A stretch of DNA of 64,000 bases from Paraflavitalea sp966211765 (GTDB lineage: Bacteria; Bacteroidota; Bacteroidia; Chitinophagales; Chitinophagaceae), in assembly GCA_966211765.1 (NCBI GenBank), contig CBIHOV010000001.1, positions 186,001 through 250,000 on the forward strand, in the 5' to 3' direction. The position numbers and the translations under genes are program-made. Positions 24,170 through 32,007 of the stretch are shown here, in pieces (position 1 is the stretch's first letter; the number at the start of each line of letters is the position of its first letter). The notes under the pieces were generated by a model. It was not told the origin of the DNA, ran no database searches, and saw only the letters and a list, made by a program, of their open reading frames with translations.

Positions 24170-24209
24170 GGCAACAAGGCATCGGGACAGCAAGGCAAAG
24201 GGGGAGGCA
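24170..24209. repeat. Degenerate 8-bp phased array
   Basis: Five consecutive 8-bp units in phase: GGCAACAA at 24170, GGCATCGG at 24178, GACAGCAA at 24186, GGCAAAGG at 24194 and GGGAGGCA at 24202. The wording closely matches the array at 26943. It lies upstream of the carB promoter; no gene is credible here. Confidence 0.6.
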
Positions 24210-24384
24210 GGTTGCTGACGTTGAGCGGGAACAAGCTGGCGATTTGGGACGCATTGAGGAGGGAGGGTATAAAGGCAGGAAGGGTGGGTTGAGGCCTGTA
24301 GGTGAATATGGGCCGTAAAAGGGGGCAGAAGGCTGTCTGATACGGGTCTGAGACGGATATAGTACGGCTCTGGGTAGGAGCATG

Positions 24385-24439
24385 GTCTCGTTAAAGTCCC
24401 GATAAGGTCCCGATAAGGTCTCGATAAGGTCCCGATAAG
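24385..24439. repeat. 11-bp tandem array upstream of carB
   Basis: Five consecutive 11-bp units: GTCTCGTTAAA at 24385, GTCCCGATAAG at 24396 and 24407, GTCTCGATAAG at 24418 and GTCCCGATAAG at 24429. The units differ at only a few positions. With the 8-bp array at 24170 it fills much of the 493-bp gap between carB and the small gene at 24527. The 184-codon minus-strand frame crossing it is an artefact of repeats and is not called. Confidence 0.8.
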
Positions 24440-24495
24440 GGTAGCTTCAGTGGAAAGAAAAGGGAGTGAGGAAGCCGGGCTGGCGGCGGCGGGTA

Positions 24496-24525
24496 TAAAA
24501 AAAGCCTCTACCACCGGCAGAGGCT
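24496..24525 (-). terminator. Intrinsic terminator after the small membrane protein gene
   Basis: On the minus strand AGCCTCT and AGAGGCT (24503-24509 with 24519-24525) form a 7-bp stem, extendable by three pairs, followed by TTTTTTT. It lies one base after the stop at 24527. Confidence 0.85.
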
Positions 24526-24526
24526 A

Positions 24527-24772
24527 TTATTTTGCTGGCTGGAAAAATAAATGTGTTCTGTTGTTGTGAAAAGCTGCGATCTCGATATCGTCCATTGTTA
24601 CACCGCCCTGGCGGTTGAATTTTTTCTCTTCTGCCTGTGGGCGCTTTTCCTCAAAACGACTCTTAATACGGAATACCCATTTCTGCTTTGCTTCTGTTCC
24701 TTTAAACATCCCAACTACGGACCCTACCGTTAATGCCAGTAGTAAAACCGTCCTATTACGTATCGTACTCAT
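24527..24772 (-). CDS. Small single-TM protein, function unknown
   Basis: An 81-residue protein beginning MSTIRNRTVLLLALTVGSVV, with one hydrophobic segment at ~8-22 containing a Gly pair, then a basic/charged stretch (TEAKQKWVFRIKSRFEEKRP) and a short tail. The membrane segment followed by a charged helix recalls YtxH-like small stress proteins, but the resemblance is weak. The strong terminator right after the stop and the isolated position support a real gene. No function is proposed. Confidence 0.6.
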   Translation of the reverse strand: MSTIRNRTVLLLALTVGSVVGMFKGTEAKQKWVFRIKSRFEEKRPQAEEKKFNRQGGVTMDDIEIAAFHNNRTHLFFQPAK

Positions 24773-25192
24773 AAAACACTGGTTGTAGATTTATACCTTC
24801 ATTTCATATATTCTTAGACAATTTATATACGCCAAAAGCTGTTCCATAGTTCACAAAAAGACATACAACTAAGTGGGTATTTTTAAAACTTAACATACTA
24901 ATAGCGAATCACTGCCTTCTGTATGTTTATACCCATTGGCGTGCCGGGTAACCCAATTGTCCAACTTTTAATATTAGTTTAATATTGAACTGCTGCATAG
25001 GGTTTTCCATTACCTGGAATTGTTATGCAATTAGTCGCTTTTTTCTCATCTATCGTAAACAAAACGAGTGATTGGTATCCTATTTCCAGTGAACAGATGG
25101 ATTTCGTATTTAAAATGTTGTACCCGGGATCCTTTATCCGTAAAAACGTGGGTTAATTTCGGCTGGTTGAGATGGCAAGGCTTAGTTTTGCA
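24773..25192. other. Intergenic region with dyads
   Basis: AT-rich gap between divergent genes. A nested inverted repeat pairs TGGGTAT (24874-24880) with ATACCCA (24929-24935) and ACATAC (24893-24898) with GTATGT (24921-24926). A second dyad, AATATTA (24970-24976) and TAATATT (24980-24986), follows. A 43-codon plus-strand frame (25025-25156) is open but unsupported. The -7 box of the M23 gene is at its right end. Confidence 0.5.
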
Positions 25193-25200
25193 GCACTACT
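25193..25200 (+). promoter_or_regulatory. -7 promoter box for the M23 peptidase gene
   Basis: TAGTTTTG, an exact TAnnTTTG match, 23 bp before the ATG at 25223. A possible TTG lies 23 bp upstream of it. The leader would be about 17 nt. Confidence 0.5.
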
Positions 25201-25222
25201 AACCCATAAATGAATTGATCGG

Positions 25223-26926
25223 ATGCGCGTATTGGTCTTTGTTCTGTTATGCTGCACGGTAAGTGTACAGGCGCAATTGTTTGCGCCAGCCAGCTATCCC
25301 AAGGGATACTTCCGTAATCCACTGGAACTCCCCATGGACCTGAGCGGCAACTTTGGCGAGCTACGTCCCAACCATTACCATATGGGGCTTGACCTGAAAA
25401 CAAACAGGGTCGAAAACCAGCTGGTACATGCTGCTGCGGATGGGTATATTTCCCGGATCAAGATCGAGTCGGGTGGTTTTGGCCGCGCCATCTACATCAA
25501 TCATCCCAATGGGTTTACTACCCTCTACGCACACCTCAACGATTTTAACCCAAAATTGGAAAACTGGGTAAAGCAGCAACAGTATGCTAAGGAATCGTGG
25601 AATATTTTTCTCGAATTAACTCCCGGCCAGTTTCCGGTGAAGCAAGGAGACTTCCTGGCTTATAGTGGGAATACGGGTGGATCGCAGGCGCCGCACCTGC
25701 ATTTTGAGATCAGGCGAACGCAGGATGATGTGAATGTAAACCCCATGTTGTTTGGATTCCCGCTGGCCGACAATACTGCTCCGCGCATATTGCGACTGGC
25801 TGTGTATGACAGAACGAGGAGTCTTTATGAGCAATCACCCCGGCTTATTCCGGTAAAAGCCAGTGGCAGTAACTATTCCACTACACCAGGGCTCCTTAAA
25901 GTAAATTCTCCCAAAGTGAGTTTTGCTATTACTGCCTTTGATACGCATACAGGCTCTTCTAATCTGAATGGTATTTTTGAGGCCCTGCTCTATAAGGATA
26001 ATGAAGTGGTGATTGGTTTCCGGATGGACAATATCAGTTACAATGACACCCGCTACCTCAATGCCCATATAGATTACCGTACCAAATCGGCCGGAGGCGC
26101 CTGGTTGCAGCACCTGAGCGACCTGCCGGGTTATGTGAATTCCATTTATAAGCAGACCAAAGGAGATGGTGCGATAGACATCAGCGACGGGGCGGTGCAT
26201 ACTATTCGGATTGTGGTGAAGGATGCCTATGGCAATGCTGCTACGCTTGACTATTCGGTACAGTATGACGGATCGGCGGTAGTACCTGTGGCCAACACGG
26301 GCAAAATGTTCTATCCTTTTATGCTTGATGGTTTTGAAACGGAGCATTGCGAATTCTTCATCGGAGAGCGTTGCTTGTATGATTCGGTGCATATACTGCA
26401 TAGTCAGTCGGCCAATAGCCATCCGCAGGGGGTGTCTGAGGTACATACCATCGGTTCTGCTGCTATTCCTTTGCAGGAATCCTTCCTGGTGCGTATTAAA
26501 CCCAACCGTTCATTAACTATCCAGGAGCAACAACATACTGTGATGCAGTGGTACAGCGGGAGCCGGAATGATGTACAAAAAGTAGAATGGCAAAATGGAT
26601 GGGCATCGACCCGCTTCAGGGATTTTGGCGCTTTCCGTTTGGTGACGGACGATATTCCCCCGCAGATCAATACTCCCGGACTGGCGGATGGGGCCAACCT
26701 GGGAAAAGCCAGCCGCATAACATTTACGGTTACTGATAACCTGGGTCGGAGTAAGAACGTGCGAACGCTGCTGGACGGCAAATGGCTACGATTTACCAAT
26801 GATAAAGGCCGTACTTTCATTTACCGGTTTGATGAGAAATGCCTGGCGGGCCCACATGAGCTGACCATCAGTGCAGAGGATGAGGCGGGGAACAGGACGG
26901 AAAAGACGATTAAATTCGTGCGTTAG
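25223..26926 (+). CDS. M23 family metallopeptidase
   Basis: Secreted zinc peptidase of the LytM/M23 family, probably acting on peptidoglycan cross-links. The 567 residues begin with a signal peptide ending near VSVQAQ (residue 18). The catalytic domain comes early: NHYHMGLDLK (H53, D57) and the APHLHFEIR motif (H158, H160). In most M23 proteins the domain is C-terminal; here about 390 residues follow, rich in beta structure and without clear motifs, ending in an Ig-like strand pattern (ITFTVTDNLGRSKNVRTLLD). The C-terminal part may bind the wall or outer membrane. A -7 box is directly upstream. Confidence 0.93.
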   Translation: MRVLVFVLLCCTVSVQAQLFAPASYPKGYFRNPLELPMDLSGNFGELRPNHYHMGLDLKTNRVENQLVHAAADGYISRIKIESGGFGRAIYINHPNGFTTLYAHLNDFNPKLENWVKQQQYAKESWNIFLELTPGQFPVKQGDFLAYSGNTGGSQAPHLHFEIRRTQDDVNVNPMLFGFPLADNTAPRILRLAVYDRTRSLYEQSPRLIPVKASGSNYSTTPGLLKVNSPKVSFAITAFDTHTGSSNLNGIFEALLYKDNEVVIGFRMDNISYNDTRYLNAHIDYRTKSAGGAWLQHLSDLPGYVNSIYKQTKGDGAIDISDGAVHTIRIVVKDAYGNAATLDYSVQYDGSAVVPVANTGKMFYPFMLDGFETEHCEFFIGERCLYDSVHILHSQSANSHPQGVSEVHTIGSAAIPLQESFLVRIKPNRSLTIQEQQHTVMQWYSGSRNDVQKVEWQNGWASTRFRDFGAFRLVTDDIPPQINTPGLADGANLGKASRITFTVTDNLGRSKNVRTLLDGKWLRFTNDKGRTFIYRFDEKCLAGPHELTISAEDEAGNRTEKTIKFVR

Positions 26927-26942
26927 GGGGAGAGGTAAAAAG

Positions 26943-26990
26943 GGCAACGAGGCAGCAAGGCATTTAGACAACGAGGAAGAGAGAAGTGGC
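26943..26990. repeat. Degenerate 8-bp phased array after the M23 gene
   Basis: 8-bp units in phase from 17 bp after the stop: GGCAACGA at 26943, GGCAGCAA at 26951, GGCATTTA at 26959, GACAACGA at 26967 and GGAAGAGA at 26975. Two of these are near-identical to units in the array at 24170, 2.8 kb away. Confidence 0.6.
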
Positions 26991-27015
26991 GGGCTAAAAA
27001 ACTACTACATTATTC

Positions 27016-27477
27016 ATGATCACACTACAGGAAGGCGATAAAGCGCCGGCATTCAAAGGCAAGGACCAGAACGGTAACCCCGTCTCATTGAGCGATTTTA
27101 AAGGGAAAAAACTGGTCTTGTATTTCTACCCACAGGATGACACCCCTACCTGTACGGTGCAGGCCTGTAACCTGCGCGACAACTATGCTTTGCTGCGCAA
27201 GGAAGGGTTTGAGATATTGGGTGTAAGTCCGGACGAGGCAGCCAAACATAAGAAGTTTGAAGCCAAGTACAACCTGCCTTTTACCTTATTGGCCGATCCT
27301 CAACATACCATTATAGATAAGTATGGGGTATGGGGCGAAAAGCAGTTGTATGGCCGTCAATACATGGGGTTGCTCCGAACCACCTTTGTGATTGATGAGA
27401 AAGGGATCATCCGCAAGATCTTCCTCCGCCCAAAGAATAAGCAACATGCAGAAGAGATCATCGCTGCATGGAAGTAG
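27016..27477 (+). CDS. bcp: Thioredoxin-dependent thiol peroxidase (Bcp/PrxQ)
   Basis: Peroxiredoxin of 153 residues that reduces hydroperoxides at the expense of thioredoxin. The active-site motif DDTPTCTVQACNLRD gives peroxidatic C46 and resolving C51, the five-residue spacing of the PrxQ/Bcp class. The N-terminal GDKAPAFKGKDQNGNPVSL and the downstream GVSPDEAAKHKKFEAKY segment are typical. Cytoplasmic; no signal peptide. It stands alone between two phased arrays: the 8-bp array precedes it and the 7-bp array begins 4 bp after its stop. Confidence 0.96.
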   Translation: MITLQEGDKAPAFKGKDQNGNPVSLSDFKGKKLVLYFYPQDDTPTCTVQACNLRDNYALLRKEGFEILGVSPDEAAKHKKFEAKYNLPFTLLADPQHTIIDKYGVWGEKQLYGRQYMGLLRTTFVIDEKGIIRKIFLRPKNKQHAEEIIAAWK

Positions 27478-27480
27478 GGG

Positions 27481-27522
27481 TTAGGAATTAGCTGTTAGCT
27501 TTTAGGTATTAGCCTTTGGCGT
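27481..27522. repeat. 7-bp phased TTAG array after bcp
   Basis: Six consecutive heptads: TTAGGAA at 27481, TTAGCTG at 27488, TTAGCTT at 27495, TTAGGTA at 27502, TTAGCCT at 27509 and TTGGCGT at 27516. The first four bases are constant in five of six, the last three vary. It begins 4 bp after the bcp stop codon. Confidence 0.75.
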
Positions 27523-27813
27523 GTCTACTACGATTGGTAGCAGGGCGCTGCATTGCCTATCCCCGAAAATGGGGATGCGATTTCCCTTGAATGGGGATTT
27601 TTTAACAAGGGTTTACGGCTGAAATTTGTACTCGTAACAGGTAAACCATTCCCATCCAATCAATATATGCATCGTCTTTTCAGGTAGGGGTTTTATCGAA
27701 CCGCCGGCATGTCAACAGCATCCGGCGGTATTTTGAGTTTATAAACTGCCGGCTGGTTTGGCCGGCTTTCAGTATTTTTAAGGTATTGCCCTGCTGTCTC
27801 AATTACACAGGTT
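27523..27813. other. Leader region with several hairpins before the reg_prop kinase
   Basis: ATCCCC (27559-27564) can pair with GGGGAT at 27571 or with GGGGAT at 27593, the latter followed by TTTTTT, so the two pairings exclude each other. Further on, ACCGCCGG (27700-27707) pairs with CCGGCGGT (27722-27729), and GCCGGC at 27748 with GCCGGC at 27761, followed by T-rich sequence. These may end the bcp transcript or shape the kinase leader. No open frame of note. Confidence 0.45.
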
Positions 27814-30800
27814 ATGTGTCAAAAGCTTTTTTTATTGTTCTTTTTATTGTCTTGCCGGTTTTGCCTTCCTGCACAGCAGCCTTCCCTGTATTTTGACCGG
27901 CTAACTACTCAAAATGGGCTTTCCCACAATAAGGTCAACTGTATAATCCGCGACCGGCGTGGCTTTATGTGGTTTGGTACGAATGACGGGTTGAACCGCT
28001 ATGATGGCCATAATTTCGAAGTGTTCCAATACAAGCCAGGCGACAGTACTACTATTTCGGGCAATATCATCAATGATATGGTGGAGGACGAACAAGGGGT
28101 ATTGTGGATCGCCACAGCCGATGGGGGATTGAGCCGGTATGATCATAAACAACCTCCGCGCCGGCAGTTCAAGCAATACCGGCATTTGCCGGGCGATAGC
28201 AATTCCATTCCAGTTAATATATTGAATAAGCTGTTGCTGGACACACAAGGGTATTTGTGGATCGGCACCAGCGGGGTGGCGCTGCTGCGCTTTGACCGGG
28301 TAACAGAGAAATTTACAAAGCCGATCCTGCATGGTACACGCACCATCCTGGACCTGGAGATGGACAAAGCCGGCATGCTATGGGTAGGCAGGGTGGGCGG
28401 CGGTATGCTAAAAGTGAATCCACGTACCCTGCAGTATGAAACGGAGCCTGCTTATGATGATCTATATGCGAAATTGCCTCATATTTCAATCACTGCCATT
28501 TATGCGGATAATGAGAAGCAGGTATGGTTCGGCTCCTGGGACAGGATGCTTTACCGCCGTTCTACAGTAACCAGCCAGGAAGCTGTATTTCAGCAATCCA
28601 AAGCCGCCTACTCCTTTAATAATGACGAGATCAGTTGTTTTACCACCGATACGCAAGGCCGTTTGTGGATGGGCGGACGTTTTGGGGGACTCCATATATA
28701 TGATAAGGGAAACGGCAGGTTCTATCATTATGCCTACGATCCCGCCCGGGAAGGGACGATTGCAGACAACCATATTAACAGCTTATATACGGATAGCAAT
28801 GGAGTGATATGGATCGGCACGAACCGGGGGGTGAGTATACACCGGCCTGCACAGCAACAGTTTGAACAAACTTTCTTACCTGTTGCCGCGGGAGGAACGG
28901 GGAAAGATATTACGATCTATGATTTTTATGAACGGGATGGGAACTTATGGATCGGTACGAGCGAAGGGGTCTATATCAGGGAACCGGGGAATAATGAACT
29001 CCTTTTCCGGCCTGTAAAGTATAAAGGTGAGCGATTGCGGGTAACTCAATTTTTTGAAGATGTGGATGGAGCTTTGTACCTGGGTACGGATTATTCCCTG
29101 TTCCGGCTTGATGTGCACAGTTTTCAGGTGAGCCTGCTGCCGAATACGGAGAAGGACCGGGTGATGAATAGGTTCATAGAGTCGAGGGTGGTATCCATAT
29201 TAAGGGACACGGTAGATGGACATCCGGTACTGATGACAGCTCCTTATGGTCATTTCATTGCTTATTATGACCTGGTAGAGAAGCGCTGGATATCCAGGCA
29301 CGACACGCTCAAAAATGTAATTGACCGTTTTAAGCTGGGCGATAATAATCTTATCCGGAAAATATACAAAACGCATGATGGGCAATTGTGGCTCACCACC
29401 GTTACACAGGGGTTGGGGATGTGTGTAAAAAAGGAGGAGCCGGCCGTTCGCTTCTTCCATAATGATCCTGCTACACCGGGGAGCATCAGCAGCAACAATG
29501 TATTTGATCTAAAAGAGGATGCTTCTGGTAATTTATGGGTGAGCACTTATGGGGGTGGCCTGCATTATTTTGACCGGACCAGGCGTGCATTTACGCATAT
29601 TACTGCTTCCAATAACCTGCTGGAAGGTATCCAGCTGGACGCAAGGGGTAATGTGTGGATGATCAGCAATGGCAACCTGCATAAATACGATCCGGCCAAA
29701 AAGTCGTTTACCTCTTTTGATCTGCCTGATATTGAAAAGGCGGGTGGTGTAAAGGGGGATATATTTAAGGACCGAAAGGGCTACCTGTATGTAGCTGGCA
29801 ATAATTATTTTATTGCCTTTAATCCAAGGGAGGTGCGCGACACGAGGCGGATACCACAGGTATTCTTCACCGATTTTAAGATATTCAATGAATCTTATAA
29901 TGATTTGCTGCAAAAGGAAAAGATCAACCTGCGCTATGACCAGAATTATTTTACGGTGACTTTTGCGGCGCCTGATCTCTCTGCCGGCCGTAATACGCAT
30001 TACGCGTATATATTAGAAGGAAGGGATAAGGAATGGATAGATATCGGTACACGCACTGCCCAGGAGTTCTCCAACCTTGAGGCGAAGGACTATGTGCTGA
30101 AAGTGAGGGCCACAAATAGTGCTGGCATGTGGAATGAAAAAGTTGCAACGATCCACATCACGATCATACCCCCTTTCTGGCAACGCTGGTGGTTTTACGG
30201 GCTTTGCGCGCTGACAATGGGCCTTTTGATCTATAGCATTTATCGTTACCGCATTGACCAGTTGTTAAAACAACAGGCTATCCGGAATAAGATTGCGCAA
30301 GACCTGCATGACAATGTTGGGTCTACGCTTAGTAGCATCTCCGTTTACAGCCAGGTAGCTAAGATCTACCATGAACAGGAGCGGCAGGGCGATCTGCAAC
30401 AAACACTGGAAAAGATCAGTGATACTTCGGGGGAAATGATCTCAGAAATGAATGATATTGTATGGGCTATCAATCCACGCCATGATAGTATGGATACTAT
30501 TTTGCAAAGGATGGAATCTTTTGCCAGGCCGTTGCTTGCCTCCAAAGGCATTGTTTTTCATTTTGAGGTGGAGCAGGGAATCAAGCAGGTGAACCTGGAA
30601 ATGACACGCCGCAAGAACTTTTACCTCATTTTTAAGGAGGCTGTCAATAATGCCCTGAAATATGCAGCCTGTAAGAACCTATGGGTAAAGATTGGGTTAC
30701 GGCATCACCAGCTGGAGCTGGAGGTGAAGGATGACGGGGTAGGTTTTGATAAGGAAAAGGTGCATATGTATGCTTCGCAATCCTTATCGGGCAATGGATT

Positions 30801-30903
30801 ACGCAATATGGAAATGAGGGCTGCCGAGATGAAAGGGATGTGGACGATCGACAGTGAACCGGGCAAGGGAACGGTTGTTCAGTTGCGGTTTCCGGCGGGA
30901 TAG
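27814..30903 (+). CDS. Reg_prop (two-component propeller) sensor histidine kinase
   Basis: Large sensor kinase of 1029 residues. A signal peptide (~1-20) is followed by a periplasmic double propeller made of reg_prop repeats, recognisable by the recurring pattern GLSHNKVNCIIRDRRGFMWF / GVLWIATADGGLSRYD / GYLWIGTSGVALLRFD across ~25-690. A Y_Y_Y-type domain (~700-780) precedes one transmembrane helix (~790-812). The cytoplasmic part has the HisKA_3 box IAQDLHDNVGSTLSS (H832) and an HATPase domain ending near GKGTVVQLRFP. Unlike hybrid two-component systems of Bacteroides, it lacks receiver and AraC domains; these functions are in the separate regulator at 30979. The ligand is unknown, often a glycan in this family. 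Confidence 0.95.
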   Translation: MCQKLFLLFFLLSCRFCLPAQQPSLYFDRLTTQNGLSHNKVNCIIRDRRGFMWFGTNDGLNRYDGHNFEVFQYKPGDSTTISGNIINDMVEDEQGVLWIATADGGLSRYDHKQPPRRQFKQYRHLPGDSNSIPVNILNKLLLDTQGYLWIGTSGVALLRFDRVTEKFTKPILHGTRTILDLEMDKAGMLWVGRVGGGMLKVNPRTLQYETEPAYDDLYAKLPHISITAIYADNEKQVWFGSWDRMLYRRSTVTSQEAVFQQSKAAYSFNNDEISCFTTDTQGRLWMGGRFGGLHIYDKGNGRFYHYAYDPAREGTIADNHINSLYTDSNGVIWIGTNRGVSIHRPAQQQFEQTFLPVAAGGTGKDITIYDFYERDGNLWIGTSEGVYIREPGNNELLFRPVKYKGERLRVTQFFEDVDGALYLGTDYSLFRLDVHSFQVSLLPNTEKDRVMNRFIESRVVSILRDTVDGHPVLMTAPYGHFIAYYDLVEKRWISRHDTLKNVIDRFKLGDNNLIRKIYKTHDGQLWLTTVTQGLGMCVKKEEPAVRFFHNDPATPGSISSNNVFDLKEDASGNLWVSTYGGGLHYFDRTRRAFTHITASNNLLEGIQLDARGNVWMISNGNLHKYDPAKKSFTSFDLPDIEKAGGVKGDIFKDRKGYLYVAGNNYFIAFNPREVRDTRRIPQVFFTDFKIFNESYNDLLQKEKINLRYDQNYFTVTFAAPDLSAGRNTHYAYILEGRDKEWIDIGTRTAQEFSNLEAKDYVLKVRATNSAGMWNEKVATIHITIIPPFWQRWWFYGLCALTMGLLIYSIYRYRIDQLLKQQAIRNKIAQDLHDNVGSTLSSISVYSQVAKIYHEQERQGDLQQTLEKISDTSGEMISEMNDIVWAINPRHDSMDTILQRMESFARPLLASKGIVFHFEVEQGIKQVNLEMTRRKNFYLIFKEAVNNALKYAACKNLWVKIGLRHHQLELEVKDDGVGFDKEKVHMYASQSLSGNGLRNMEMRAAEMKGMWTIDSEPGKGTVVQLRFPAG

Positions 30904-30978
30904 GGGAGGATTTTCTCTCACCTATTATGGGGATTGCCCGGCAACAGGAAAAATGCGAAATTTGACTAATACATTTAT

Positions 30979-31626
30979 ATGACCCTGCGTATCGCCATAT
31001 TTGATGACAATAAGAATATCCGGGAAAGCATTACGCTGTTGCTAAGAACGGTACCCACCTTTGAGGTAGTGGGCTCTTTTTCGCATGTATTGGATTGTGT
31101 AGAGGATGTGCGGGATTGCAAACCGGATATTGTGCTGATGGATATTGAGATGCCAGGTATGACGGGCATTGAAGCGGTGAAGGCGATCCGCAAAGAGTTT
31201 CCCCATATTCAGGTACTGATGCAAACAGTATTTGAAGATGATGACCGGGTGTTTGATTCTATTTGTGCAGGGGCCTCAGGTTATATTCTTAAAAACCACC
31301 TGAACACGAAACTGGTGGAATCAATCCAGGAATTGCAGTATGGCGGTTCTCCCATGTCGCCATCCATAGCCCGAAAGGTATTGGGCAAACTTCAGCAGAT
31401 ACCTCAGCATGTAAAACCGGAAGAAGCGCCGGACTATCACCTGACTCCGCGTGAAAAAGAAGTATTGGCCTGTATTGTAGAAGGCCTGAGTTATAAAATG
31501 ATCGCCGACCGGCTGGTCATCAGCTATGAAACTGTACGCAGTCATGTTAAAAAGATCTACGAAAAGCTGCATGTAGCCTCACTCACAGAAGCAGTGGCCA
31601 AGGCCATTAATCAACGTATCGTTTAA
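30979..31626 (+). CDS. LuxR/NarL-type response regulator paired with the reg_prop kinase
   Basis: Response regulator of 215 residues. The receiver has the acidic pair D9-D10, phospho-acceptor D55 in IVLMDIEMPGMTG, and the QTVFEDDD switch segment. The LuxR-type DNA-binding domain occupies ~147-210 (LTPREKEVLACIVEGLSYK; ISYETVRSHVKKIYEKL). It starts 75 bp after the kinase gene and is its evident partner. No terminator is seen after it. Target genes may include those downstream, but this is not shown by the sequence. Confidence 0.95.
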   Translation: MTLRIAIFDDNKNIRESITLLLRTVPTFEVVGSFSHVLDCVEDVRDCKPDIVLMDIEMPGMTGIEAVKAIRKEFPHIQVLMQTVFEDDDRVFDSICAGASGYILKNHLNTKLVESIQELQYGGSPMSPSIARKVLGKLQQIPQHVKPEEAPDYHLTPREKEVLACIVEGLSYKMIADRLVISYETVRSHVKKIYEKLHVASLTEAVAKAINQRIV

Positions 31627-31742
31627 GCTTCCTCCCCATATCTGGTTACCCCTCTCCTGGTTTTGGTGATTGTGCAACTTGAGCGGACAAAGCAATTTTG
31701 TGCCTTCAATCGCATCGTTTCAATCACGCAATTTCATAAGCC

Positions 31743-32007
31743 ATGAAAAATATTTCCTTATGTGCCATTATGTTGGTGGCCCTGAAGGCCTGTAAAAAAA
31801 GAAAAAGATAAGGGAGGGCCAGCCAAAGAAAAGACAGCTTTGGAGTGCCCGGTTTACCGCTGTTTACAAACATTAAATATGCATCGTAGTATGAAAGAAT
31901 GGAGGAGCTGGAAGCATTTTTGGGGAAAGTTCAATTTCCTGGGAGGTTATTTGAATGAATTGCCTACGCCTGATTTTAACGTGAAAATAGTTTTTTATGA
32001 AAAGTAG
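31743..32007 (+). pseudogene. Frameshifted small lipoprotein gene
   Basis: ATG at 31743 starts a typical lipoprotein signal (MKNISLCAIMLVALKAC, Cys at residue 17), but the frame stops at 31811 after 22 codons. The lipobox Cys is followed by a run of seven A's. Skipping one A restores KKEKDKGGPAKEK, a typical Lys/Asp-rich linker after a Bacteroidota lipobox, and the new frame stays open for about 65 codons to TAG at 32005-32007, overlapping the start of the next gene. This may be a decayed gene, a sequencing error in a homopolymer, or slippage-based switching. The rest of the restored product resembles nothing I know. Confidence 0.45.

Noticed and set aside
24385..24439. CRISPR array
   Set aside because: Units are 11 bp with no spacers; CRISPR repeats are 21 bp or longer with unique spacers, and no cas genes are present.
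23960..24514. 184-codon minus-strand frame upstream of carB
   Set aside because: Overlaps the carB start in another frame and consists largely of the 8-bp and 11-bp arrays.
25025..25156. 43-codon plus-strand frame before the M23 gene
   Set aside because: Open by chance length, no homology recognised, no promoter; noted only in the intergenic entry.
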